This document shows positions 21,316 to 32,991 of a DNA stretch of 35,553 nt, in pieces. The translations under genes were made by a program, and so were the position numbers. A model generated the notes under the pieces. That model was not told the origin of the DNA. It worked only from the letters and a program-made list of their open reading frames with translations, and searched no databases. Position 1 is the first letter of the stretch; each line of letters begins with the position of its first letter. Location of the stretch: positions 1-35,553 of the forward strand of contig CAJVPP010000338.1 of assembly GCA_910592005.1 (NCBI GenBank), given 5' to 3'. Source of the DNA: Funneliformis mosseae. Lineage: Eukaryota > Glomeromycota > Glomeromycetes > Glomerales > Glomeraceae.

Positions 21316-21323
21316 CTTTTATA
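21316..21323 (-). promoter_or_regulatory. TATA box of the vWA gene
   Basis: TATAAAAG on the minus strand lies 32 bp upstream of the ATG at 21284. This placement is typical of a TATA box and would imply a very short 5' leader. It also argues against a further upstream coding exon, although an AG directly before the ATG leaves a small possibility of one. Confidence 0.5.
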
Positions 21324-21892
21324 CAAACTAGGAAACGGGGACCGTTGGAACGTCCGAAGTGTTAATTGCAAAGTGAACGTAGCACAAATCAAACGTATCA
21401 CAGAAAACAATAAGTGACACAAAAAACGATTGGACGATCACAAATTACACATGGTATTTTCACACACACCATTACACAAATTGGTCATGCGCGACGATCG
21501 ACTGTATGCTAATTTTACGTTTATTATGTTATTTCCTTGTATAGTTTACTTAATAATTCTTGTGAGATCTAGGGTCCGGAAATACTATTTTTTGAACCAA
21601 AAACAATGATGGCGCAAAAAAAACATAGCGTATGCTGTAACGTATAACATTTATGTTTTGCAGTTTTTTTTAAAAACAAGTTAACGTTGTGTTTTAAACG
21701 GGGAGCTGAAGGAAAAATGATCGACCTGATATATTTCGACTTCGTCGCCGCAGCATTCATATGATTGATATATATATACACCCGCGCAAAGTTGGGTGAG
21801 ACGATCCTGAATAGATAGTCCTTGGTTGGTTAGGTTTAACGTTAACACAAGATCAAGCTATTACATTTTAATACATGCGAGCAAAATTATAC

Positions 21893-22050
21893 AGCATAAG
21901 TAATTTCATGGGGAGTTAGGAATAAGAATATCGGAGTTTTTTTCCCGTAGGGAAAAAAACCACGTTATTCCGATCCTCATGAAATTACTAAGTTATGGTG
22001 TGATTGGTGATAATTATTACCATAATTATTATCACTTGTTCAATCATTAT
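21893..22050. repeat. Palindrome cluster at the right edge of the island
   Basis: A long inverted repeat has arms CATAAGTAATTTCATGGGGA (21895 onward) and, on the opposite strand from about 21996, CATAACTTAGTAATTTCATGAGGAT. Its centre is the perfect hairpin TTTTTTTCCCGTAGGGAAAAAAA (about 21938-21960). Immediately after it, TGATTGGTGATAATTATTA (from about 22000) pairs with TAATTATTATCACTTGTTCAATCA. It may be a MITE, but no target-site duplication was found. Confidence 0.6.
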
Positions 22051-22108
22051 TTATAGTTTTTAATGAATAAATAAAATAATTAACAATTTTATTGATATTT
22101 TCAAGGAA

Positions 22109-22817
22109 ATGTTATTAACTGAATCTAATAATTCTATAAAAAGAACCAATTATCAATAATATATGAACGATTTGTTATTCCTACAGATAAAGATTTACAA
22201 AATATTTAGCTTACTCTTGTGTTGCTAATACAGATGATAGTACAAAAACTGAAATAAATCTTTTTAATGCTTATAAAAAAGCAGCCAATTTGACTGAATC
22301 TCTTAAATTATTAAATGATATTGTATTGTAATATCAGTTTTGTCAACTCTTTTGTGGTGTTAGAAATCTGGAAAAAAATAATATGCATCTTATTTATTGC
22401 ATGTAGGTTTTGCTACAAATTCTAAAGAGATATTAGAATTTTTATCAAATTAGACTTATCATTCATGATAAGTATAAATGAAAACAGCTTCATAAAATTT
22501 TTGATGATCAAATTAAATAAATTCAAGATAATCAAAATACATATTGTAAGAAAACTTATATACTTGAAATGTAAAAAATTAAAACTATTCTTAATTTACT
22601 ATATATGCAAACTAATATATTAAAAGGTCTTATATATAGTATCTGATTTTGGCTAATACTTCTTTACAATCTGTATAATAGTAATCCAAAAAGATTAAAA
22701 AATTTTTGGATTGTTCTTAATAAAGATTGAAATATTAAAGTTGGTTAATGTGATTTTATTGATACAAAAAATAAATAATATAATTCAATAATACATAAAC
22801 TTATTTTACAAAAATAA
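22109..22817 (+). pseudogene. Decayed ORF, unknown protein
   Basis: ATG 22109 opens MLLTESNNSIKRTNYQ. A frame change near 22205 leads to LAYSCVANTDDSTKTEINLF, NAYKKAANLTESLKLLNDIV (stop at a Gln position), YQFCQLFCGVRNLEKNNMHL, then further blocks to NSNPKRLKNFWIVLNKD and CDFIDTKNK, ending at TAA 22815-22817. About ten stops are crossed, all compatible with lost Gln or Trp codons. No domain was recognised. Confidence 0.5.
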
Positions 22818-23270
22818 AATGATATGTTTATATTAATATTTACAAGATACACTAGTGTTTTATTCACATAAACTATCAATAATAATACACTATCCTAATA
22901 ATAACTTATAATTTAGTTTCATTTTTCTAATTATTAATATTCTAAGTAGAAAAAATTATTGGTAAACTTTAGTTATATTTATATAAAACATAAAGTATTA
23001 AAAATAAATAAATATTAACCTTATAATAATAATAATACTAGTTATAACAATTCAGTTTTAAATAGATCTAATCAGTTTTAAATAAATCTAGTTCTAAATT
23101 TTAAAGTAATGTAAAATTAATTGCAATATAAACTAAATACAATAAATTAGAAAATCTGATTTTTGATTTACCAAAATAATTAAAAGTTAATAAAAAATCT
23201 AAATTTAATTTTTCATATAAATTTTTTTTATATAATCATTCTTTCTTTTGACAATATACTTATTACCTAC
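22818..23270. other. AT-rich spacer, nothing seen
   Basis: Over 80% A+T by eye, with no coding reading and no paired ends. It contains a short direct duplication of AATCAGTTTTAAATAGATCTA-like sequence near 23050-23090. Confidence 0.4.
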
Positions 23271-23281
23271 ACTATATAGAT

Positions 23282-23425
23282 TAGTGTTGGCAAATGACCT
23301 TGAAGTGACCTTAAAATGACCTAACCATATGATGATTTTACTATGAAATCTATCACGTGATCATATACAGAGTGACTTAGGTCACTTCAAAAAAAGAGAA
23401 ATGACCTTGAAATTTGCCAACACTG
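23282..23425. mobile_element. hAT-type MITE, 144 bp
   Basis: The left end TAGTGTTGGCAAATGACC and the inverted right end CAGTGTTGGCAAATTTCA are classic hAT-like termini. Perfect 8-bp duplications ATATAGAT flank it (23274-23281 and 23426-23433). Subterminal AAGTGACCT and AAAATGACCT words are repeated in both orientations. It has no coding capacity. It is a sister of the element at 24378-24681. Confidence 0.85.
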
Positions 23426-23809
23426 ATATAGATATAGGATAAAGTTCTAATCTCATCCAATCCTAAATCTCATTTCTTAAACTAAAACTTTAACAAATAA
23501 TATTATCATAATTAATAATAATAATTTAATAATATTTTAGTTTATTAACTTCATCTTTATAAGCTGATTTAAATAATTATTATTTTATCTTTGTAAATGA
23601 GATATTGATTAAAATATACTTAAAAAATATATTATAAATTAAATAAGATTTAGGATTTAGAGTTAAGATTTGAAATATAAGATATGGGATATGGATTTTA
23701 AATATAGTATGGGATTTGGAATAGGATGGAATTCTATAATATGAGATATGAATAGCAATTATATTTAATACTCTTTTTTTTCATATTTTATTTTTTATTA
23801 TAATGAACC

Positions 23810-24134
23810 TATCTATTTTTTCAGATATATTTTTTGATATAGAAACTATTACAGAACTTATAACAATTAATATTACAAGTATAAAAAATAATCCAAAAAA
23901 CAAAGAGTAAAATTTTATTCAATCTTAATTAAAGCTAACTATAGTTATATAATATATTTTTCAGATTAAAAAAGGATATTCTAATATTATTTATTATAAA
24001 ATTTATTTTACAAATTTTGCAAGAATAAATAAAACTATAACTGAAAAGAAAAATATTATTAACCTTATAATACATTTGCATAATAAGCATAATATTAATA
24101 AAGAAAATTATTTGGAATTTTTGGATAATGAAAG
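23810..24134 (+). pseudogene. BED-finger-like fragment, possible hAT transposase N-terminus
   Basis: Between a TTTTTTCAG acceptor-like site (about 23820) and a GTAATT donor after 24134 lie two exon-like pieces, separated by an intron-like stretch (GTAAAATT at 23907 to TTTTTCAG at 23964). The second piece reads YSNIIYYKIYFTNFARI and then NLIIHLHNKHNINKENY. The HLHNKHNI block has the H-x3-5-H spacing of BED zinc fingers. The two Cys expected upstream are Tyr (YYKIY), which a TGT-to-TAT change would explain. The frames of the two pieces do not join cleanly as they stand. The hAT link is an inference strengthened by hAT MITEs on both sides. Confidence 0.35.
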
Positions 24135-24377
24135 GTAATTTTTAATCTTTAATATGCTTTAATAATATGAAATGTTAATTTTTAAAGGATATTTTTACAT
24201 AATTTAATTATATATTTAAAATTATAAAAATTTAAAATTGAATTAATTTAATTTAATTTTTTAAAATAATTCAATTTAGGTTAAATACTTAAATTAATCT
24301 AATTTATTAATTGTAATTGATTTAAATTATATTGAAAATATTTAAAACTGGTTTATAGAAATAGAACCAGTTCTAAT

Positions 24378-24681
24378 CAGTATTGTCAAATTTTAAGATC
24401 ATTTCTTTTTTTAAAAGTAATCTAGGTTACTTTGTATATGGGACCTTTGCAATAGAAAAGGGAGAAACGGCTGAAAAAAATAAGAAATGAGTTGATGCTA
24501 AATCTGAACATATTTTGACCTAAAAATCATATTTGGCATATAAAAGTAAAATTGATTTATTCCGACAGTTTCCACCCTTTCTATTGCAAAGGTCCCATAT
24601 GATCACATGATAGATTTTATAGTAAAATTATAACATTATTAGGTCATTTTAAGGTCACTTCAAGATTATTTGCCAACATTA
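24378..24681. mobile_element. hAT-type MITE carrying a nested element, 304 bp
   Basis: The ends are CAGTATTGTCAAATTTTAAG and, inverted, TAATGTTGGCAAATAATC. Perfect 8-bp duplications GTTCTAAT lie at 24370-24377 and 24682-24689. In inverted orientation the internal sequence matches the MITE at 23282-23425 (e.g. ATTTTACTATAAAATCTATC versus ATTTTACTATGAAATCTATC), except for an extra ~160 bp block at 24439-24597. Confidence 0.85.
24439..24597. mobile_element. Nested TA-target MITE, 159 bp
   Basis: The terminal inverted repeats are TGGGACCTTTGCAATAGAAA at both ends (20 bp, essentially perfect). TA lies on each side (24437-24438 and 24598-24599). The sister MITE at 23282-23425 has the uninterrupted sequence GATCATATACAGAG at the matching point, so it serves as the empty site. 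The TA target suggests a Tc1/mariner-related or other TA-targeting family. Confidence 0.8.
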
Positions 24682-24699
24682 GTTCTAATTTCATTAGAA

Positions 24700-26425
24700 T
24701 ATAAACATCTGATTAGTTAATTTTAGTAATCATTTTGTGATTATTTGTGATAATTAACCAATAAAATTGCATATAAAAATTCATTAATTATTTTTGCATT
24801 AATAAGTGAATATTATGTAATGAATCTATAATAATTTTATTTAATAAACTCTAAAATTAATTAAAAAAAAAACAAATAAAATTTTGCATATAAAAAATTT
24901 TACATAAATAAATAAAAAAATTATTATATAAAAAAATTTAATAGTATAAGAAATAGAATTTTTTTAATGTTTCTTTTAATTTATAAGCTAAATATTTTAC
25001 CAATCTATATTTATTATTATTATTACAAAGAAAACTATCATTATATTTTTAGATTATTTTTAAAAAATTTTTAATTTTTTCAAAAAATTTAATAAGGATC
25101 AAACTTGTTTATTAATACTTTTTTGTAAAAGTGTAAGGTAATATAAACATTATTAACATTGAAAATTTACCTTAGAAAATGATTTACAAAGTCATTAAAT
25201 TTAATTTTATATAAATCATATTAAGAAAGATCTTGATCAACATATTGCATTAGAAAATCAGGTTGATTTATTTAATTTGAAGGATTTGCAAAATTCACTT
25301 GATTCACCTAATTTATTTTGATTGGTTTATTTTATTAAATTTTTTACATATTTATTATTTTCTTTATAATTATTATTTTTTTTGTTTTTTTTGTTTTTAT
25401 TATCATTATATTTTATCTTCTATTTTATATCTTTATTTTATTATCTTTTATTATTATTTTATAAGCAAATTTTATTAAAATAGCTAGTTTATAGCATAGA
25501 AAATAGTTAGCTATAACAAATTTATTTTATATAAATAGAATAGCTTTTTACTTAAATTATAAATTAACTTTTCTGCAAGTTTATCAACTCAGTTATAAAT
25601 TTTTAAACTCTTTTGCAAGTTTCAAGTTATAAATAAAGAAATCAATTTAAATTTATACAAATTTACTTTTCCCTTCATTGTTATCCTTTACTTAGAATTT
25701 ATTGTGATACACTATATTAACTTGCTATTGAATTTATCATTACAAATTTGACTAACATATATTAAATTCTAAGATCTGATAAATTGCTAAGTTGATTCAA
25801 GTATAACAGATACCTATAAGACTTAGAGAAAAATCCTAAGATCAGAAACTTCAATGTGTAAAATCAACTGTCGCTACCTTTTAACTTAAACATTAAGATA
25901 AATGAAAATGAATTCATTGATAACATTTAAACCTGTTATTAATATAATAAGAATTGTAATATATATAAATATAAGCTAAAGTCATAATCACATCTGTATT
26001 AATAGATAAAAATGCAAAAAAATAATTAGATATATTACAATAATAAAAAAAATCAGATTTATATAAAGTATTAAACTTAAAGAAAGATGACACAAATATG
26101 ATTTTAATATTTTTATCACAGTCAATAAAATATTATCATAATTAGCCTACACTAATCAAAATTAAAAAAATTGAACATGCGAAAAATTGGCTTAAAATTG
26201 ACAAATTATCAAAAAATCAGCCTAGCTGATTAGTATATACTAGAAATCAGCCAAGAATCAACTAAAATTTAACTTATCTTATTTATAGCTGATTAACGTC
26301 TGATTATATCTGATTGATATATATTAAAAATAGACTAAAATATTTCAAAATAAAATAAAATTTAAAAGAAAATATAACTAATATTTAGGATTAACAGTCA
26401 AATAATGCTAAAAACATTCAATTTA
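24700..26425. other. Long AT-rich spacer
   Basis: No coding reading could be followed on either strand. It contains poly-A/T and TTATT simple stretches (e.g. 25360-25460), short duplicated phrases such as TCTGCAAGTTT/TTTGCAAGTTT near 25570 and 25610, and repeated AATCAGCC words near 26216-26250 including TCAGCCTAGCTGA. No paired element ends were recognised. Confidence 0.4.
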
Positions 26426-26429
26426 TTTT

Positions 26430-29400
26430 TACAAATGGTATTTTCTATTAATTGAATTAATAGCCAAATATTTTTTTGCATTCTATTAGATTGAAATTTG
26501 ATAGTTAATCAATATAAATCAACCTAAAATATAATGAACTGGTATTATATAATCACAACTTTCTGGATAAAATTCAGTATTCTATAATTCAATATTACAT
26601 ATTTCTTCACTAAAATAATATTGCATATTTGGAGAACTTGCAAGTTTATATTAATAAACAAATGCTAGAAAATATTCAGCCTTTTCAAATAACAAATCGA
26701 CCTTATATGTAAAATAATATTGGACTTGGTCAGAATAATAATTGACTATACCATTATTTGTAATAAATTTAATTAAAATATACAAATTTTTTATATATTG
26801 CAAAGACATTAATAATTCAAAGATTTCAGAACTAATTCAGCACCTTCTGAATTGATTTATTTTGACCTGAATTGTTATACTATCTTCTGAATCTTTATCA
26901 AATAGCTTCTTAAAATCAAACGTAATATAAATCGCATTATAATATTCAACCATTAAATTAAGCATTTTGCTTGAAATAATTATATTATCAGATGATGGTT
27001 TAAGAAATTCACTGAAAAATAGTTCACTATCAATAATATTTGATTCCTTAATATTTTGTGAATTCATCTAAAATCAATGGATTTCATCAGAAGAAGATTC
27101 GTTTGTATCTGAAAAAGAATCAATTAAAAGCTGATTGTCTAGCAATTCAAACCCTTTTACCTCAATACTACTAGAACTTGTAATACTGTTAATTTGAATA
27201 TCAAATATCAATCAATGCATTAGTTCAGATTTGATTTTTCTATTACTATTCAGTAAAGTATCTAAAAATCGTTCATAAATTAGTAAGCTGATTTATTCAA
27301 AAAATTCTCAAAAAAAATATCTAATACTCTATTCATACGTTCAAAAGAAAAACACAAAAATGCATATAATGGACTATAGTTTCTTGAGCAATCATACAAT
27401 TAGAGAGAAAGGTGAAGATTTAGCGTGATTTTATTATATCTGTGATTATTTTCAATCAACTTCACCATTTCAATTAGTCTTCAATATGCTTTATGTAATA
27501 GATCTGATTCTACAATCTGGCTTACTAAAATTGTACAAATTCTTATAAAATGTATTAGAATCTTTTTATCTATAATCAGATGATGTTTTTAAAGTAAAGT
27601 AGTGGTATATACAGTAAAAAATATTCATTACTAATCAGCTGTAAAATTAGAAAATCCTTCTCTTTCATGAATTTTACCTAGAATTCAAACTTGTTTATCT
27701 TTTTCTGAATCTTATTCAGAGAATTTAATGTCAAAATCCCTTTATTGATTCAGATTCGTTTTACTATCTATAGTGCAATGTCTAAAAATAGACAATACAT
27801 TAGATCAACTGTGATATATTTTTTGAGTCAAAATATGGCAAACATAATAATTCAGACCATTTTACATCATTTTGCTTTACAATTCATTTTTGTGAAGCAT
27901 TCAAATTGCAGTTTCTCCATTCTAACACATTTTGATAATGCTCAATTGGATTTTATATAATGAACTAATCATCGATATTATTCATTCTGGCAAAATTATA
28001 CTGATAATTTTTATAATTTGCCTTTTTTTCGCATCTATGACATAATATTAAGGCCAAAATATGTTCACATATTTTTCTAGTAACTGGTATATCATATAAA
28101 ATAAGAATTAAAGCTATACAAATATTCTTTCTTTCAGAATGTTTATATATTTTATTTATTGTAAATCCATTCCAAAATGATTCTAATTCATTTACAATTA
28201 ACGCTAAATAATAATTTATTTTATGTAAACTGACTTTGTTTGGTTTAGGTAAAAGACTAAAAGTCAGTAAATTTTCATGTTTAAATCAGATATTACAAGG
28301 CAAATTGTATATAGTGGTATATATTACTCTGATACTATAAATAGTACTACCATATAGTTGAAACCAGTCAATATTTAGCATTAATCTAAGATAAGAATCA
28401 GCCACTTCATTTTGAAAAAAATTTGCCAAATCTTCTTATAAAGATTTTTTTAACATTTGTCATACTTCACTATCATATATATCAGTCATAATATTATTGA
28501 AACACTGATAATTTGTTCATTATCTCAGGCTAGTTTAAAATTAGGCTGATAATACATAGAAGTGAGTTGTTATCAAATTCTAGAAAACGGAAAGATTAAA
28601 TTAGGTCAAATTAAAGTTCAATTTGTCAATATGATTTTTTGAGATAACAGAATATTGCAAAATCATGTTTTGCAAATTAACAAATTGAAAAATTCTATAT
28701 GCTGATATTTTATTATAATTAGCATATTATTCTGTTGAAAATTCACTACTTTCTATTTTTGATACAGCTTATAACATTTGAAACAAAAAACAAAATGGTG
28801 AAATCAGTTATTTAATCTAAGTGCTTTTTTTCGTTAAGTATATTGAATTTGAAAATTTTTTAAATTTGTCACCTCTGATTTCTATCAGAACTAATTTCAT
28901 AAATTTTATTAATACCTCAGTTACAGACTCTGTAATGTTAAATCTTATCTAAAATGACATGATCTAAAGTAAAATCCACAAAATCAGTTATCAATTGATT
29001 CTGTATTTGGTGGATTTTGAAATGGTTCATAATCTGATGATACATAATCTTTAAAAGTTTCAAAATTATTCTCTACAGAAATATCATTATCTTCAGATTT
29101 ACCTGTAATATAATCTTCTTCAGTGGTAAATTCTAAAGATTCTAAATGTTGATCAACTTATGTTTTAGGATCATCAGAAGGATTTATATCAGATTTTAGA
29201 TAATTTGTGTATTTTCTTACATGTCTCTGAGATAAAAAAGTAGAATCAAAATCTTCTTTATGTTTATCATCAGATTCATATTTGATGATTTCTATAATTT
29301 GTCTAATTGAAGTCGATGTTGATGATTCTCCCATTTCGTCTTGTATTCTAAATTGATGAAATGTATTTAAAATAGAATTTTGTGAATCTTGATATTTAAC

Positions 29401-29646
29401 TCTAGTATTATGAGAAGTTGATAGCCTAGAAGTAGATATATTTTCTTTATTAATTAAATCACCAATTGATCTACTTATTCTTCTATAAGAAGCTGTATTT
29501 GAAGATTAAAAAGTAGAAATATCTTCTTCATAGATTAATCTAGGAATTGATCTATTTCTTTTATAAGAAGATATATTAGAAGATTGACTAGATGATGAAT
29601 TATCATCATTACTATGTATTTTATAAATTGACTTTTTCCAGCTCAT
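26430..29646 (-). pseudogene. CMC-group (tnp2/Plavaka-like) transposase, decayed
   Basis: ATG 29646 (minus) opens a Ser/Asn-rich N-terminus (MSWKKSIYKIHSNDDNSSSS) that is almost uninterrupted to about 29000. From 28490 a core reads LMLNIDWFQLYGSTIYSIRV, then YNLPCNI, LLPKPNKVSLHKINYYLALI, ELESFWNGFTI, VTRKICEHILALILCHRCEK, LPYFDS and VDLMYCLFL (about 27760; the family has DxMHxLFLG). Later come DQWRIFFTVYTTTLL (about 27650), ITLNLHLSL, YAFLCFSFERMN (about 27340) and a C-terminal block with YYSDQVQYYFTYKVD (about 26750) and CDYIIPVHYILG (about 26550). This order is that of transposases in the CACTA-Mirage-Chapaev-related group common in fungi. The His-to-Tyr change and most stops are C-to-T or G-to-A. 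The element's ends were not found. Confidence 0.72.
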
Positions 29647-29875
29647 TTTTATTTTATAATTGAGAAATTAAGAGAAAAATAAAAGTTCAAAATGTAATTA
29701 TTTTTGAGGATGATTTTAGTTGAATTTTATATTTTTTAAAAAATACAGTAATTTCGCAAATATTTGTATTATTATACTAAATTATTGTTTTTCTTTTTTA
29801 GTAAGTGTAAACAATTAAACAAATTTTCTTTTTAAAATAATTGTAATATTTATAACTATTTTTGTTAAGTTGTTT

Positions 29876-30225
29876 TGATTTAATGCATTGATAAATTATT
29901 TCTAAATCTTGTATTAATTTAATGCATGATAAAAGTATTATTTCTGATTTACTTAAGTGCATTTTGATCTAATGCATCGATAAATTATTTCTGAAGCTTA
30001 TATTAATTTAATGCATGATGAAAGTATTATTTCTGATTTACTTTAAGTGCATTTTGATTTAATATATTGATAAATTGTTTTCAATTTACTTTAAATGTAT
30101 TTTGATTTAATATATCGATAAATTGTTTCCAATTTATTTTAAGTTTTTTTAAATGCATAATTAAAGTATTATATTACATTGATAATTGTTTCTGATTTAC
30201 TTTAAATATTATATTGATTTAATGT
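29876..30225. repeat. Tandem repeats with ATGCAT motifs upstream of the transposase
   Basis: A unit starting GATTTAATGCATTGATAAAT recurs at about 29877, 29966 and 30056 with an 89-90 bp period; a shorter ~50 bp unit repeats at 30056 and 30105. Each full unit has two ATGCAT words and TTTCTGATTTACTT. The position 230 bp upstream of the transposase start would suit subterminal repeats of that element, but this is an inference. Confidence 0.6.
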
Positions 30226-30449
30226 ATTATCTGATATAACTATTTGAGTTTATTTCTAAAATATATATATAAAAATTTATATAAATAAGCTTGATTTTCC
30301 ACTTTTTAAAAAAATAATTTCAACTCAAACTTTATCTTTTTAAATCAAATTTTATCTTTATAATTAAATTTCTTCTTTTAATTTCTTTTTTTTTACAATT
30401 TTTCTTTTCACAAAATGCTACCAAAATGCTAAACAAAAAAATCATCACA

Positions 30450-30675
30450 AGAGCATAAGTTGAATTTTATCAATTCACCAGCCAATTTTTCAAATGATAA
30501 ACTGATTTTTTTTTGCTTTTTTATAATAGAATCTCAGTTATAAATAATATTAATAAAATGTCTTTAATAAAAAAAATTGACTGATTAAGAATCAGAACTT
30601 AAGTTGAATTTTATCAATCAATCAATTAATTTTTCAAATGATAACCAATTTATTTGCTTTTCTATAATAGAAAAA
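30450..30675. repeat. Direct repeat pair, ~80 bp
   Basis: AGTTGAATTTTATCAATTCA...TTTTTCAAATGATAA (about 30457-30540) is repeated at about 30600-30672, 141-143 bp downstream, both followed by TTTGCTTTT..TATAATAGAA. It lies just upstream of the plus-strand gene that starts at 30790. Confidence 0.6.
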
Positions 30676-32409
30676 AAACAAAAACATATCTATATAATAT
30701 TATTTAGATCATAAGTTAGTTATAATATAATACTATTTTTATATTAATACTAAATAACTTTTCAAATTATAAACGTAGATTTAGAAAAAATGCAAAGACA
30801 ATATGGGGAAATTTGGCTCTCATTAAAATTTTGATGATAACTAATAGTAAGTACTTTAGCTGCAGCTGAATTCACAATTTTCAATAATTCAAATGATTTA
30901 GAATCAGATATATTATTTTTGATTTATTTCCATTTATTATTTTATAATTAACAATATATTTTCTTTATTCCTATATAGAGAATTGAATGTTAAAAGAAAA
31001 ACTTGCTGAATTTACCAAGAGAATTAAGAAATTAGAGTGATAAAATTTTAATTTTTTAAAGAAAAACTGATTTCTTGTCAAAATAAATAAGGAATTTAAC
31101 AAGGAAAATAAAGATTTACAGGAAAGGTAAAAATTCATATATTAATATCCTATATTTATAATAACTAATTTTTTTTTTAATATTTAAGACTTAACCAATT
31201 TGAGAGATTACAACTGCTCAGATTATTAAAGCAGTCCAATGCTAATCCTCTTAAAAAATGAAGAAAAATTAGAAAATCATCGTTAAAATCAAAGGAAAAA
31301 AAGTTAGTGCATTGTATCAATAATGAATTGAAATTGACGCAAAACAATTCTGAGGACGATAATAATTTGACAAACAGAAGAGGCTAATGTAAAAGGAGCT
31401 AAGATATATTTGAATTTATGTCTAAATAATTAAAATTTTTAGCTGAATTTTTTTTTGCTTTTCGTATTAAGGCCAAAATGAAGGTAATTTTAAAAATCAT
31501 TAGCTTAAAGGATAATTTGAACTATGATAAATCTTTCAATATTAAGAAAAATGCTGTATTACATTATAGTCTGATTTCAGAATTATGAAAGTCTTTAACT
31601 CTGAATTTTCAGCCTTTTGTTGATCAATTTATGAATTGGCTAAAACTCTTTATAAGTCACATCGGTTAGCTTAAAGAATTAAGAAAAGTAAAAAGAGCCC
31701 TTCAGAGCTGTGATGAATTCATAATAATAATTGAATACATAAAGTAAACAAATAAAATATATTCTGAAATTAGATCTATTTGAATCAATAATTTAATATT
31801 ATTTATTATTTATTAGAAAACAGTTCAGCAAGTAAAAGTTGCAAAGTATTTGTTTAAAGAAAATAACCAACGAATTGCAAAATACGAAAGGTAACCTTTA
31901 CTCCTAATTTTTAGCGATCACCTATACTATTCATCAGAAATCAGAAAAATAAATAAAGAAAATCATCAAAGATCTGTTATTGTAGTATATGACTATTCTT
32001 AGCAATTGGTCAAGGTTTATTATTTTCTTTATCTAATTTAGCATATTTTAAATTTATTTAGTATATTTCACTAATATTCTTTTTATTTTCTTCTTTTAGC
32101 TAAAAAATTTACTGAAAAAAGTACCTAATCCTTGTGCTACTGTAATATCATCATCTTAAATTCAACAAAAGAGAAAATACAATGATGATGTGCAGCATTA
32201 TGACCGGTCACATCTTTATAATGCTTCAAAAGTAGTCATATAAAGCACAACTTAATATAGTCTACGATACTAAAATTGAAGTAGGAGTTACAACTGCAGA
32301 AGAATATATAACTAAAACTAAAAAATATATCAAATCAGAAAGGATTTCATCTGCTGTTGAAGAAAGTGAAAATAATCCTGTAATGGATGATAGTAAATGA
32401 TGAATTTTT

Positions 32410-32875
32410 GGGTGATTTAGGGTGAGAATAAGTTAATTTTATTAATTATTTTTTACTTTTTTTCAGATGATTTAGGAAATAGGTCAATTTTTTATTATTA
32501 TTTTTACATTTTTTTGGGCGATTTGGGGTGGAAATAGGTCAATTTATTATTATTTTATTATTGTTTTATGTTTTTTTCAAGCAATTTAGGTGGGAATAGG
32601 TTGATTTTATTAATTATTTTTACGTTTTTTTGGGTGATTTGAAAAATGTGTTAATTTTTATTATTATCTTTATGTTTTTTTAGACGATTTAGGATGGGAA
32701 TAGGTTGATTTTATTATTATTTTATTATTATTTTTTATAGTTTTTTCAGGCGATTTGGGGTGAGAATGGGTTAATTTTATTATTTTTTACATTATTTTTC
32801 AGATAATTTGAGTGGAAATGTGTTGATTTTATTATTTTCTTTATGTTTTTTAAGTGATTTGAGGTGAGAATAGGA
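32410..32875 (+). repeat. Strand-asymmetric G-rich minisatellite, nine units
   Basis: A unit of 50-66 bp, consensus GATTTGGGGTGAGAATAGGT followed by TTATTTTATTATTATTTTTA, starts at 32414, 32469, 32520, about 32583, 32636, 32686, 32752, 32805 and 32856. The plus strand has G runs but almost no C except in CAGG/GGCG words. It follows the 32100-32400 exon-like block and may lie in an intron. Confidence 0.8.
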
Positions 32876-32880
32876 AGTCG

Positions 32881-32991
32881 CATGTGATTTCATAATATAA
32901 TTATATTATAAAATCATATGTAACTTAGCCTAAGTTATAAAGGTAACTTTATAATCTACTGGTGGCTTCATAATATAATACAGTCAGGGAA
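32881..32991. repeat. Cluster of palindromes
   Basis: 32881-32920 is a 40-bp near-perfect palindrome centred on AATT (arms CATGTGATTTCATAATATAA and its complement; mismatches are transitions). Directly after come TAACTTAGCCTAAGTTA and TATAAAGGTAACTTTATA, both near-palindromic. GGCTTCATAATATAATAC near 32964 repeats part of the first arm. Possibly a decayed MITE. Confidence 0.6.

Noticed and set aside
21569..21781. 70-codon minus-strand ORF upstream of the vWA gene
   Set aside because: Composition is not coding-like, there is no splice junction toward 21284, and it lies beyond the TATA box.
26216..26232. TCAGCCTAGCTGA palindrome as a regulatory site
   Set aside because: Short, with no nearby gene and several AATCAGCC variants around it, so more likely part of a degenerate repeat.
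27745..27960. 71-codon plus-strand ORF
   Set aside because: It is antisense to the conserved LPYFDS/VDLMYCLFL region of the transposase.
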